Source: Phymorhynchus buccinoides
Taxonomy: Eukaryota > Mollusca > Gastropoda > Neogastropoda > Raphitomidae
Direction: 5' to 3'
NCBI GenBank assembly: GCA_017654935.2
Contig: CM065690.1
Location: forward strand, 971,914-1,035,913
DNA length: 64,000 bases
Part shown: one piece after another, positions 22,657 through 34,442 of the stretch
Layout: the number at the start of each line of letters is the position of its first letter
How positions within the stretch are numbered: the stretch's first letter is position 1
Translations under genes and position numbers: made by a program
Notes under the pieces: generated by a model
What the model was told of the DNA's origin: nothing
Seen by the model: only the letters and a program-made list of their open reading frames with translations
Database searches by the model: none

Positions 22657-23456
22657 TGCTAGCATTTTGCTTGAGCCAAGATCCGGTGAATATACACAGT
22701 GATTCTTTAAGCTGAGACAGACTTCCAATTCCTCCTATATATTTTTTGTAGTTGTATCACAGATGCTTTTCGCATACACACACTTCGGCGCACACACACG
22801 TACAAATATATAAATTAGTAAAGGCCGAAACGAGAAACAAACAAGTGATTGACAATCTGACAGATAGTTGTTGAAAAAAGAAACAACAAACACACAAACA
22901 ATGCAAAGTGAAAGAATAGTGGCCAAAGTCAACAATTGTCTGTCGAAAAGTGATCCGTCAAAGAGCTTGAGAAAACCACACATCAGAGGGTTCATGGCTT
23001 CTGGTCGAAGGATGAGTTGGGTTCAAACCATACAGCTGAAATTTCTGATGGATAGGCACGAAACTGAATTGGAATACATTCACTAGTTAGGGTTTGACAG
23101 TCAATTAGTCATTTTGAAATTTAGGTTTGGAATAAGTTTCATCATACATCTTAACATTTGGAGGGTTTGGTTGGCAAACCTTTTGTTGTTGTTTTACGTC
23201 AAATGTATTGGTGAAAAAAAGAACGCCTCATTGAAGGCAATCAAATGATCAATTGATTGATTGAAATTGAAATGGATGCCTGGCTTTCTCATGTCTGTTC
23301 CCTCCCTCTCTCTCCTCTCTCTCTCCAACCTTCCGACGCCCAAACACGGCAAAACTTCAAGCACTGTGCTTTAGCGGGGGAAGGGACGGGTGCCACTATC
23401 TCCACTCCCCCCACCCCCCATCTTCCATGCACGCCACATGGAGTGGCCCCCCCTGC

Positions 23457-23721
23457 TCACACCATGATGCGTGAGCCCGGCACGTAGCGCGACTCGCTCC
23501 AGATGTTGCTCTCGCCGCAGTTGGACGTCCGCCTCTTGCACTGGCGGCACCGCCGGTACTGGTCGCACTGCTCGTGCAGCAGTTGTCCCCCCTCCAATCC
23601 CAGCAGCCTCTGCTCAAGGTCGCGACCCCGCTTCAGCTCGGCGGCCGTTTTCCAGTCCTCCTCCAGGTGGCGCCGGCTGTCGTAGCGCAGCTTGTGACGT
23701 AGGGAGCGGTCCTCCGCGATT
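23457..23721 (-). CDS. CCDC81: CCDC81 terminal exon
   Basis: Minus-strand exon preceded by ACCCTCACAG (acceptor) and ending with TGA at 23459-23457. It encodes IAEDRSLRHKLRYDSRRHLE and onward to HEQCDQYRRCRQCKRRTSNC, GESNIWSESRYVPGSRIMV and stop. The C.KYRRCRQC.RRTSN.GESN.W....Y.PGSR block is the distinctive C-terminus of vertebrate CCDC81, a centriole/cilium-associated coiled-coil protein with N-terminal HU-like domains. The exon begins with one base (A) completing GG|A from the exon at 26385, so those exons splice directly. A truncated copy of its acceptor edge lies upstream at 23807-23832. A second copy of the whole exon is on the + strand at 63071. Confidence 0.93.
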
Positions 23722-23724
23722 CTG

Positions 23725-23950
23725 TGAGGGCATTGGTAAAGAGTGCAGTGATGATGATAATTGTGGTGATGATGATGATGATGATGATGGTGATGACGAT
23801 GACAATGACGAAGGGCGCGGTCCTCAGCGATTCTGTGAGGGTATTGATGTTGAGTGCAGTGATGATGATGGTGATTGTGGTGATGGTGATGATGTTGACG
23901 ATGATGACAATGACAATGATAGCAAAGATGATGATTATGATAATTGTATC
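23725..23950 (-). repeat. GAT microsatellite holding a truncated copy of the CCDC81 terminal exon start
   Basis: Within a (GAT)n tract, 23807-23832 repeats the acceptor CCCTCACAG and the first 26 exon bases (AATCGCTGAGGACCGCGCCC) before returning to microsatellite. The same arrangement exists in the inverted arm at about 62958-62985. Confidence 0.88.
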
Positions 23951-24224
23951 TTGTAATGTAGGGGCACAGTACTGCTCCTGGATTTTGTGTCAAGGTTTAT
24001 TGCGTTGCATTGCATTGTACAGTATTGTAAACTTTAATCGCTTGTAGATGAGGCAGAACGGGTATCTTTGTTTTTGCAAAATTTGTCTATTATAATTAGT
24101 CATGTAACTGGTATGTCGATGGCAGTATGATTTTATTTGCGGTGTTGTATCTAAGCTTGATTGAGAAGGTGAATGTGGTCATGGTTCTTCTTAGAATTTT
24201 CATATTGTAACTATTTTACTTTTG

Positions 24225-24390
24225 TATAATTGCGTGTGTGTGTGTGTGTGAGAGAGTGTGCTGCGTGCATCTATGTGTGTGTGCGTGCGTTCATGTGTGT
24301 GTGTGTGTGTGCCTGCGTGCATGCATGCGTGTGTGCATGTGTGTTGTGCGTGCACGCGCGCATGTGTGTGTGTGTGAGGAAGAAAGAGAA
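24225..24390. repeat. GT-rich compound microsatellite
   Basis: GTGTGT with GCGT and GCAT interruptions. The inverted arm carries a shorter or variant version at 62400-62550. Confidence 0.85.
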
Positions 24391-24404
24391 TGTTGCATGC
24401 AAGC

Positions 24405-24530
24405 ATCATGTTTATTTTACTTTCTAATGATTCATTATTTGTTTGCCTTTAATGTTCTTGTTATCAATGTAAAGCACACTGAGCTCATGTGAGAAAGCGC
24501 GCTATATAAATTCCCATTATTATTATTATT
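24405..24530. mobile_element. Retroposon 3' tail with (ATT)n
   Basis: CATGTGAGAAAGCGCGCTAT followed by ATAAATTCCCATTATTATT. This GCGCTATAT..(ATT)n ending resembles 44020-44112 and is typical of non-LTR retroposon 3' ends. The rest of the element is not defined. Confidence 0.5.
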
Positions 24531-24659
24531 ATGTAATCTGTTGCATTGACCTGCACTGTATTGTATTGCATTGTATTCTATCGTATTGTATTTGTATATA
24601 TTGTATTGCAATGCTCATATTCAGTTGTATTGTGTACCATCTACCTTAAATCACAATCA

Positions 24660-24832
24660 TAATTTTCTCGCTCTCTCTCTCTCCTGCTCAGTCACTTTTT
24701 TCCAGAATATTGTCTTTCTAATCAACAAGTCTTTTCTTTCTTTCTTTCTTCCTTCTCTCACTCACCCCTCTTTGTTTTTCTCCAGTTCTGCCATCTCTCT
24801 CTCCTGTTCAGTCACTTTTTTCAGTACTAGTA
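24660..24832 (-). repeat. Two diverged copies of the donor edge of the CCDC81 coiled-coil exon
   Basis: Read on the minus strand, 24832-24765 encodes VLKKVTEQEREMAELEKNKE then G and runs into GGTGAGTGAGAGAAGGAAG, matching the end and donor of the exon at 26165-26385 (ILKKLTEQERDMAILERNKE). A second, shorter copy (CTGGAAAAAAGTGACTGAGC) follows at about 24715-24668. Neither has a clear acceptor, so I treat them as exon-edge copies rather than exons. The substitutions are mostly conservative, which leaves a real alternative exon possible. Confidence 0.7.
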
Positions 24833-24835
24833 CTA

Positions 24836-25321
24836 GTAGGTAGAGGTGGTGGAAAAAACCGGTTTGAACCGAAAAACCGGTGCTAAACTTTCGCGGTTCA
24901 AAAAACCGGTTCGAGTTGCTCTGAACCGGTTTTTTTAACTGCAAACTGAAAGTAAGTTTTTCTTAGAATAACGCATTCTTTTTGAAGAACAACACTGATT
25001 CTCAGCACAGACTGGGTGTTTGTAACCAAGAACAGCTGTTTCTAGTTGGTGGTGGTGTATGGCTTTGACTTTGACTGAGTGTTGAGTTGAGTGTGCGTGT
25101 GTCATAAGTCACACGTTTCTTGTGTGTGTGTGTGTGTGTGCGTGTGCGTGTGCGTGCGTGTGTGTGTGTGTGTGAATATTCTGATAAATAAATATGTGTT
25201 TGCATAGGTGAAACTAGTGATGCGAGTACTGGTTAAAAAAACCGGTTCGGTAAAACCGGTTCGAAGAGGGAAAACCGGTTTAAAAACCGGTTCGGATTTT
25301 TGAACCGGTTCTCAACTCTAC
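24836..25321. mobile_element. Possible MITE with AACCGGTT subterminal repeats
   Basis: Two clusters of the palindrome AACCGGTT (24857-24935 and 25228-25315) face each other. The ends GTAGAGGTGGTGG and (reverse complement) GTAGAGTTGAGAACC are imperfect inverted repeats, with CTAGTA-like flanks. No coding capacity. The element is also present in the inverted arm (about 61430-61940). Superfamily unknown. Confidence 0.5.
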
Positions 25322-25323
25322 TA

Positions 25324-26057
25324 CAGTGGAGTCCGGGTAAAACGAATTTTAATGGAACACAGACTCAGTTCGTTGTATCAGGATTTCGTTATACATGTAC
25401 ATGCACAATGTATGTTGAAAACAAAAACCGTTCAAACACTCGCCAATGATAACCGAAAACATAAACTTGACCAGTTTGGATCGTCTGTCTTAATCACGGG
25501 ATGTACAAGGCTTGAAGAAGTTCAGCAGTGTTGTCTGACACTGGTCTGTTTTGGCACACTTTTCAACAAGTTTGTCCATTAAGTGACAACACATCACACA
25601 AATTTAGTTTGTTATAGGCTTTCACGAACTTTTCGATCTTTATTTTGAGCGCGAATTGTAAAGCGACCTTGAGAAACCGAATGATCTGTAGGAAGCCTAG
25701 GCCTAGCAGACGACCCAGTGTGAATCTAAATGAGTTCACGCATGCGCAGTTCATATTTTCCAACTTCCTTCCTCTTGACAACACTTTCTAGCTTGGAGTT
25801 TGAAGGCCTAGGATTTTGCAGCGCATCGCACAGGCTGAGTTCGTTATAGGCTATTTTTCCAAGTAAATAAAATTATCCTGGGGCGTAGAACATGTGTTCG
25901 TAAAAAGCGGATGTTCGTTATTTCAAAAGGATTTTTTGTTCGTTATACCCATGGCTTTGCAAGTGACAAATAGAAGGGCATTTGCCGGGAAATTGAAGTC
26001 AGTTCGTTAATCGCGAAATTTCGTTAAAAGCGAGTTCGTTATAGTTGGACTCCACTG
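25324..26057. mobile_element. Tigger/pogo-like MITE with TA target duplication
   Basis: A 734-bp element starting CAGTGGAGTCCGGGTAAAAC and ending with the inverse CGTTATAGTTGGACTCCACTG, flanked by TA on both sides (25322-25323 and 26058-26059). The inverted arm at 61421-61436 has the unoccupied site ATCCTAC-TA-GTAGAGTTG, which fixes the ends exactly. Terminal CAGTGGA and internal TTCGTTATA motifs are those of Tigger/pogo-type members of the Tc1/mariner superfamily. It has no transposase frame. Confidence 0.9.
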
Positions 26058-26164
26058 TAGTAGGATTCTGAATCCTACTGGATTCCCATTTCTATTGTGA
26101 CATATACAACATTGTCTCTCTTCCTCTGGTCCACCATTCCCTCCTTATGTCTTCTCTCACTCAC

Positions 26165-26385
26165 CCCTCCTTGTTCCTCTCCAGGATGGCCATGTCTCTC
26201 TCCTGCTCCGTCAGTTTCTTCAGGATGTTGTCCCTCTTCCTCTGGTCCACCAGGTCTTTCTGCTCCATGAAGATGGTGTTAGCGCGCCGCCTCCTCTCCA
26301 TCAGTTTCTCGTTGGTCGTGTCGTTTTTACCAAACATCTCATAATCAGGCTCGCGTGGAGGCAACGGTACTGGCTTGAACCTCAA
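26165..26385 (-). CDS. CCDC81: CCDC81 coiled-coil exon (LRFKPVPLPP)
   Basis: Acceptor TTTATTCCAG before 26385 and donor GAGGG|GTGAGTG at 26164. Encodes LRFKPVPLPPREPDYEMFGK then NDTTNEKLMERRRRANTIFM, EQKDLVDQRKRDNILKKLTE and QERDMAILERNKEG. It aligns with the part of CCDC81 that has LPP.EPD....FGKN followed by a charged coiled coil with VDQR. Phase 0 at the start, two bases left over at the end. About 60 bases past the donor, 26102-26145 contains a decayed copy of GGTGGACCAGAGGAAGAG from this exon. An identical-looking copy is on the + strand at 61105-61325. Confidence 0.92.
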
Positions 26386-26442
26386 CTGGAATAAACAAAT
26401 TGAAAAGAAGATTATTTTGGTATTTTCTAGTCCCAGAAACTA

Positions 26443-26785
26443 GTCTCTGTGAAATTCGGGTTGCTCCCACCAGGAGAGCGCGTCACTCTAGTACAGCGCC
26501 ACCCATTTTTGCCATGCTATGTGAGTTTGTGTCATCCATCCCACCGGCACAACACGGCCTACTCCTACCGAATAGTGGAATGGGCTTTAACGTGCGCGCA
26601 AGATCTTGTGCATGCGTTCGCACACGGGACCTTGGGTTTAAGGTCTCATCCGAAGGACCAGGAAATAGGAGTAAAGTATCTTTCCCAAGGACACAACACC
26701 ATGAATGGAGCTGGGTTCGAACCAGCGCGCTCGCAAACCCATAGGATTACGAGCGGCAACTCTAACCAACTACACCACGGCGCCT
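26443..26785 (-). mobile_element. tRNA-derived SINE, GGCGCCGTGG-headed type (left arm)
   Basis: On the minus strand the head is GGCGCCGTGGTGTAGTTGGT with B box GGTTCGAACCC. The body has ACCATTCATGGTGTTGTGTC-like sequence and the tail GGGAGCAACCCGAATTTCAC. Two bases further downstream on the plus strand is a GAGATATTAAAG..(TTGAAC)n tail (26790-26830). The corresponding SINE in the inverted arm is at 60692-61057. Confidence 0.85.
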
Positions 26786-26956
26786 GAATTTCTCTTTTGG
26801 AGATATTAAAGGATACAGTACTTGAACTTGAACTCTCAATTCAATTATCTCTTATTCAAGAAGCACAAAACCTTGACAAGATAATGCTCAGTACAAGCTC
26901 TCTTATCTGGATAGGTTGGGTTGGATTTTTTCCCCACTTAGCGAATTGATTTGAAA

Positions 26957-27613
26957 GCCTGATACATGTCAGCAATTGCTGTTTACAGTAGGCGGACATC
27001 ACTGGAAGCCTGATACATGTCAGCAATTGCTGTTTACAGCAGGCGGACATCACTGGAAGCCTGATACATGTCAGCAATTGCTGTTTACAGCAGGCGGACA
27101 TCACTGGAAGCCTGATACATGTCAGCAATTGCTGTTTACAGCAGGCGGACATCATTGGAAGCCTGATACATGTCAGCAATTGCTGTTTACAGCAGGCGGA
27201 CATCACTGGAAGCCTGATACATGTCAGCAATTGCTGTTTACAGCAGGCGGACATCACTGGAAGCCTGATACATGTCAGCAATTGCTGTTTACAGCAGGCG
27301 GACGTCACTGGAAGCCTGATACATGTCAGCAATTGCTGTTTACAGCAGGCGGACATCACTGGAAGCCTGATACATGTCAGCAATTGCTGTTTACAGCAGG
27401 CGGACATCACTGGAAGCCTGATACATGTCAGCAATTGCTGTTTACAGCAGGCGGACATCACTGGAAGCCTGATACATGTCAGCAATTGCTGTTTACAGCA
27501 GGCGGACATCACTGGAAGCCTGATACATGTCAGCAATTGCTGTTTACAGCAGGCGGACATCACTGGAAGCCTGATACATGTCAGCAATTGCTGTTTACAG
27601 CAGGCGGACATCA
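26957..27613. repeat. 51-bp minisatellite, 13 copies (left arm)
   Basis: The unit is GCCTGATACATGTCAGCAAT followed by TGCTGTTTACAGCAGGCGGA and CATCACTGGAA. Each copy contains the perfect palindrome CAGCAATTGCTG. A 17-codon period leaves long open frames on both strands; these are artefacts. The inverted arm has 11 copies at 59963-60525 with some ACTTGTATC variants. Confidence 0.96.
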
Positions 27614-27726
27614 TTGGAGGAAGAACAATTTCAGATATTTAGCCGTTTTTCTAGGTACTTTTTTCTTTTTAAAGCATAGTTTTTTCAGAATATCTTGGGG
27701 ATCTTGATAAACGCATGCACAAACAC

Positions 27727-30700
27727 ACACGCTGATCCCCCCTTTTATACATTGAATCTTCTTCACACACACACTCTGATCCCCCCTTTTATACATTGAA
27801 TCTTCTTCACACACACACTCTGATCTCCCCTTTTATACATTGAATCTTCTTCACACACACACGCTGATCTCCCCTTTTATACATTGAATCTTCTTCACAC
27901 ACACACTCTGATCCCCCCTTTTATACATTGAATCTTCTTCACACACACACACACACGCTGATCCCCCCTTTTATACATTGAATCTTCTTCACACACACAC
28001 ACACGCTGATCTCCCCTTTTATACATTGAATCTTCTTCACACACACACACTGATCCCCCCTTTTATACATTGAATCTTCTTCACACACACACACACGCTG
28101 ATCCCCCCTTTTATACATTGAATCTTCTTCACACACACACACACGCTGATCTCCCCTTTTATACATTGAATCTTCTTCACACACACACACTGATCCCCCC
28201 TTTTATACATTGAATCTTCTTCACACACACACACACGCTGATCCCCCCTTTTATACATTGAATCTTCTTCACACACACACACACGCTGATCCCCCCTTTT
28301 ATACATTGAATCTTCTTCACACACACACACACGCTGATCTCCCCTTTTATACATTGAATCTTCTTCACACACACACACACGCTGATCCCCCCTTTTATAC
28401 ATTGAATCTTCTTCACACACACACACACGCTGATCCCCCCTTTTATACATTGAATCTTCTTCACACACACACACACTCTGATCCCCCCTTTTATACATTG
28501 AATCTTCTTCACACACACACTCTGATCTCCCCTTTTATACATTGAATCTTCTTCACACACACACACACTCTGATCCCCCCTTTTATACATTGAATCTTCT
28601 TCACACACACACACACACTCTGATCTCCCCTTTTATACATTGAATCTTCTTCACACACACACACACGCTGATCTCCCCTTTTATACATTGAATCTTCTTC
28701 ACACACACACTCTGATCCCCCCTTTTATACATTGAATCTTCTTCACACACACACGCTGATCTCCCCTTTTATACATTGAATCTTCTTCACACACACACGC
28801 TGATCTCCCCTTTTATACATTGAATCTTCTTCACACACACACACACGCTGATCTCCCCTTTTATACATTGAATCTTCTTCACACACACACGCTGATCTCC
28901 CCTTTTATACATTGAATCTTCTTCACACACACACACACACTCTGATCTCCCCTTTTATACATTGAATCTTCTTCACACACACACGCTGATCTCCCCTTTT
29001 ATACATTGAATCTTCTTCACACACACACGCTGATCTCCCCTTTTATACATTGAATCTTCTTCACACACACACGCTGATCTCCCCTTTTATACATTGAATC
29101 TTCTTCACACACACACACACTCTGATCTCCCCTTTTATACATTGAATCTTCTTCACACACACACACACACTCTGATCTCCCCTTTTATACATTGAATCTT
29201 CTTCACACACACACACACACGCTGATCTCCCCTTTTATACATTGAATCTTCTTCACACACACACGCTGATCTCCCCTTTTATACATTGAATCTTCTTCAC
29301 ACACACACACACACTCTGATCTCCCCTTTTATACATTGAATCTTCTTCACACACACACGCTGATCTCCCCTTTTATACATTGAATCTTCTTCACACACAC
29401 ACACACACACACGCTGATCCCCCCTTTTATACATTGAATCTTCTTCACACACACACTCTGATCTCCCCTTTTATACATTGAATCTTCTTCACACACACAC
29501 GCTGATCTCCCCTTTTATACATTGAATCTTCTTCACACACACACACACTCTGATCTCCCCTTTTATACATTGAATCTTCTTCACACACACACGCTGATCC
29601 CCCCTTTTATACATTGAATCTTCTTCACACACACACGCTGATCTCCCCTTTTATACATTGAATCTTCTTCACACACACACGCTGATCTCCCCTTTTATAC
29701 ATTGAATCTTCTTCACACACACACGCTGATCTCCCCTTTTATACATTGAATCTTCTTCACACACACACGCTGATCTCCCCTTTTATACATTGAATCTTCT
29801 TCACACACACACGCTGATCTCCCCTTTTATACATTGAATCTTCTTCACACACACACACTCTGATCTCCCCTTTTATACATTGAATCTTCTTCACACACAC
29901 ACACACACACGCTGATCTCCCCTTTTATACATTGAATCTTCTTCACACACACACGCTGATCTCCCCTTTTATACATTGAATCTTCTTCACACACACACGC
30001 TGATCTCCCCTTTTATACATTGAATCTTCTTCACACACACACGCTGATCTCCCCTTTTATACATTGAATCTTCTTCACACACACACACACACACTCTGAT
30101 CCCCCCTTTTATACATTGAATCTTCTTCACACACACACACACGCTGATCTCCCCTTTTATACATTGAATCTTCTTCACACACACACGCTGATCTCCCCTT
30201 TTATACATTGAATCTTCTTCACACACACACACACACACTGATCTCCCCTTTTATACATTGAATCTTCTTCACACACACACGCTGATCTCCCCTTTTATAC
30301 ATTGAATCTTCTTCACACACACACGCTGATCTCCCCTTTTATACATTGAATCTTCTTCACACACACATGCTGATCTCCCCTTTTATACATTGAATCTTCT
30401 TCACACACACACACACACACACTCTGATCCCCCCTTTTATACATTGAATTTTCTTCACACACACACGCTGATCTCCCCTTTTATACATTGAATCTTCTTC
30501 ACACACACACACACTCTGATCTCCCCTTTTATACATTGAATCTTCTTCACACACACACGCTGATCCCCCCTTTTATACATTGAATTTTCTTCACACACAC
30601 ACGCTGATCCCCCCTTTTATACATTGAATCTTCTTCACACACACACACACGCTGATCTCCCCTTTTATACATTGAATCTTCTTCACACACACACACACTC

Positions 30701-33460
30701 TGATCTCCCCTTTTATACATTGAATCTTCTTCACACACACACGCTGATCTCCCCTTTTATACATTGAATCTTCTTCACACACACACACACTCTGATCTCC
30801 CCTTTTATACATTGAATCTTCTTCACACACACACGCTGATCTCCCCTTTTATACATTGAATCTTCTTCACACACACACACACGCTGATCTCCCCTTTTAT
30901 ACATTGAATCTTCTTCACACACACACGCTGATCTCCCCTTTTATACATTGAATCTTCTTCACACACACACACACACACGCTGATCTCCCCTTTTATACAT
31001 TGAATCTTCTTCACACACACACTCTGATCTCCCCTTTTATACATTGAATCTTCTTCACACACACACTCTGATCCCCCCTTTTATACATTGAATCTTCTTC
31101 ACACACACACACTCTGATCTCCCCTTTTATACATTGAATCTTCTTCACACACACACGCTGATCCCCCCTTTTATACATTGAATCTTCTTCACACACACAC
31201 TCTGATCTCCCCTTTTATACATTGAATCTTCTTCACACACACACACACACGCTGATCTCCCCTTTTATACATTGAATCTTCTTCACACACACACTCTGAT
31301 CTCCCCTTTTATACATTGAATCTTCTTCACACACACACTCTGATCTCCCCTTTTATACATTGAATCTTCTTCACACACACACTCTGATCTCCCCTTTTAT
31401 ACATTGAATCTTCTTCACACACACACTCTGATCTCCCCTTTTATACATTGAATCTTCTTCACACACACACACACTCTGATCCCCCCTTTTATACATTGAA
31501 TCTTCTTCACACACACACACACACACACGCTGATCTCCCCTTTTATACATTGAATCTTCTTCACACACACACTCTGATCTCCCCTTTTATACATTGAATC
31601 TTCTTCACACACACACACTCTGATCTCCCCTTTTATACATTGAATCTTCTTCACACACACACTCTGATCTCCCCTTTTATACATTGAATCTTCTTCACAC
31701 ACACACACACTCTGATCCCCCCTTTTATACATTGAATCTTCTTCACACACACACACACACACACGCTGATCTCCCCTTTTATACATTGAATCTTCTTCAC
31801 ACACACACTCTGATCTCCCCTTTTATACATTGAATCTTCTTCACACACACACTCTGATCTCCCCTTTTATACATTGAATCTTCTTCACACACACACTCTG
31901 ATCTCCCCTTTTATACATTGAATCTTCTTCACACACACACGCTGATCCCCCCTTTTATACATTGAATCTTCTTCACACACACACGCTGATCTCCCCTTTT
32001 ATACATTGAATCTTCTTCACACACACACACTCTGATCTCCCCTTTTATACATTGAATCTTCTTCACACACACACTCTGATCTCCCCTTTTATACATTGAA
32101 TCTTCTTCACACACACACACACGCTGATCTCCCCTTTTATACATTGAATCTTCTTCACACACACACTCTGATCCCCCCTTTTATACATTGAATCTTCTTC
32201 ACACACACACACACTCTGATCTCCCCTATTATACATTGAATCTTCTTCACACACACACACACGCTGATCTCCCCTTTTATACATTGAATCTTCTTCACAC
32301 ACACACGCTGATCCCCCCTTTTATACATTGAATCTTCTTCACACACACACGCTGATCTCCCCTTTTATACATTGAATCTTCTTCACACACACGCTGATCT
32401 CCCCTTTTATACATTGAATCTTCTTCACACACACACTCTGATCTCCCCTTTTATACATTGAATCTTCTTCACACACACACTCTGATCTCCCCTTTTATAC
32501 ATTGAATCTTCTTCACACACACACTCTGATCCCCCCTTTTATACATTGAATCTTCTTCACACACACACGCTGATCTCCCCTTTTATACATTGAATCTTCT
32601 TCACACACACACACACACTCTGATCTCCCCTTTTATACATTGAATCTTCTTCACACACACACGCTGATCTCCCCTTTTATACATTGAATCTTCTTCACAC
32701 ACACACTCTGATCTCCCCTTTTATACATTGAATCTTCTTCACACACACGCTGATCTCCCCTTTTATACATTGAATCTTCTTCACACACACGCTGATCTCC
32801 CCTTTTATACATTGAATCTTCTTCACACACACACGCTGATCTCCCCTTTTATACATTGAATCTTCTTCACACACACACTCTGATCTCCCCTTTTATACAT
32901 TGAATCTTCTTCACACACACACTCTGATCTCCCCTTTTATACATTGAATCTTCTTCACACACACACTCTGATCTCCCCTTTTATACATTGAATCTTCTTC
33001 ACACACACACGCTGATCTCCCCTTTTATACATTGAATCTTCTTCACACACACACTCTGATCTCCCCTTTTATACATTGAATCTTCTTCACACACACACGC
33101 TGATCTCCCCTTTTATACATTGAATCTTCTTCACACACACACGCTGATCTCCCCTTTTATACATTGAATCTTCTTCACACACACACGCTGATCTCCCCTT
33201 TTATACATTGAATCTTCTTCACACACACACGCTGATCTCCCCTTTTATACATTGAATCTTCTTCACACACACACACACACACTCTGATCTCCCCTTTTAT
33301 ACATTGAATCTTCTTCACACACACACTCTGATCTCCCCTTTTATACATTGAATCTTCTTCACACACACACACACGCTGATCTCCCCTTTTATACATTGAA
33401 TCTTCTTCACACACACACACGCTGATCTCCCCTTTTATACATTGAATCTTCTTCACACAC
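27727..33460. repeat. 5.7-kb minisatellite: 34-bp core plus variable (AC)n
   Basis: Roughly 125 copies of GCTGATCTCCCCTTTTATAC followed by ATTGAATCTTCTTC and an (AC)n run of 4-12 repeats. Core variants include CTCCCC/CCCCCC, GCTG/TCTG and rare TTTTC or CCTATTA. All copies face one way. It fills most of the CCDC81 intron between the exons at 34364 and 26385. The inverted arm has only about ten copies (59388-59862). Confidence 0.97.
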
Positions 33461-33485
33461 GTTTCAAATCCAACTGACAGCGTGG

Positions 33486-33708
33486 TTAACCCCTGCACTC
33501 CCACAGAAAAATGGATAAATTATCGATTTTCTTGCCATGAAATTTAGAAGAGACTCGCTAGACTCAATCTGAGAAAAAGGTCCAGAGTGTGGCAGAGATG
33601 TATCTTTCCGGACTTGTTTAAATTAAAAAACCAGCATTCCCAGGACTATGACATCAAAAGTTATGACATCATCAATGACATCACTGGTGCAGGCAGTGCA
33701 GGCGTTAA
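33486..33708. mobile_element. piggyBac-like MITE, copy 2
   Basis: TTAA|CCCCTGCACTCCC at the left and GGCAGTGCAGGCG|TTAA at the right, giving an intact TTAA target duplication and near-perfect terminal inverted repeats. Internal sequence (GACTCAATCTGAGAAAA, GATGACATCATCAATGACAT) matches 19820-20040. It lies directly after the AC minisatellite. Confidence 0.82.
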
Positions 33709-33748
33709 TGAAAGTAATATCACTGATTTGATGATGAGTCACCTTCAT

Positions 33749-33750
<2 letters not shown>

Positions 33751-33791
<41 letters not shown>

Positions 33792-33792
33792 A
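33751..33792. repeat. Poly-C tract
   Basis: A C run of about 40 bases. Confidence 0.97.
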
Positions 33793-34363
33793 CCCCATGT
33801 CTACGGGTGATTTCATCCAACCCTTTACAGCCTCATCAGCATTCTACCTCTCCTTCCAACGCTGGAAATCTTCATACACGGAATCGGCACAGCAACAGCA
33901 GCGAGAAAGGCAAAAATTATGTCGTGTTAACTCATTCACATCGCAACGATTTTGAATTATCAAAAAAACACAAATGACTCCAGCCATACACACAGACAAA
34001 ACATGCACAAACAAAAGGAGAAATGAAAGAAGATCACGGGTTTTTACTTCAGGTTTAGACATAGGGAAGTGGTAGATCAGACTTTTTGGTATATATACTT
34101 TATATATATATAAAAACTGTTTAGACCGATTGGTTACCCCACAACAATTAAACCACAACAAAAGCAAAGTCAGAATTGTGGTCTAAGGGAGCGAAGCGAG
34201 TTTAGAAGTGACCAAGGTATGGTGTGCACACAGATTTACTTCCCTCGAAGCAAATGCATCAAATTGACAGCTATCTATTAATTCCGGACATATAGGGATT
34301 GACCAAAAGACAGACAGGCAGACAGACAGACAGACGAGGAAACAGTGCAGCTATGCTGGAGAC

Positions 34364-34442
34364 CTGGGCATCCAAGGCTTTCTTGTAGGTGTCCACCGAT
34401 TGAAACTTGTCCTTGATGTTCTGCTCTCGCTGAGCCGCCAGA
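34364..34442 (-). CDS. CCDC81: CCDC81 exon (LAAQREQ coiled coil)
   Basis: Acceptor TTTTCCTGCAG before 34442, donor GCCCAG|GTCTCC at 34363. Encodes LAAQREQNIKDKFQSVDTYK then KALDAQ, matching the LAAQR...KDK....CYKRALDAQ block of CCDC81. The first base completes GA|T from the previous exon and the exon ends in phase 0 to join LRFKPV. No edge copies of this exon were noticed. Confidence 0.9.

Noticed and set aside
24230..24492. Cys/Val-rich small protein
   Set aside because: Translation of a GT-rich microsatellite; the inverted arm has a different length and frame.
26856..27707. 243- and 252-codon frames on both strands, and their mirror images at 59871-60620
   Set aside because: The 51-bp unit is a multiple of three and open on both strands. 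No protein signal.
27611..33504. Many CEEDSMYKRGDQ frames
   Set aside because: Translations of the AC minisatellite; frames restart wherever the AC run changes length.
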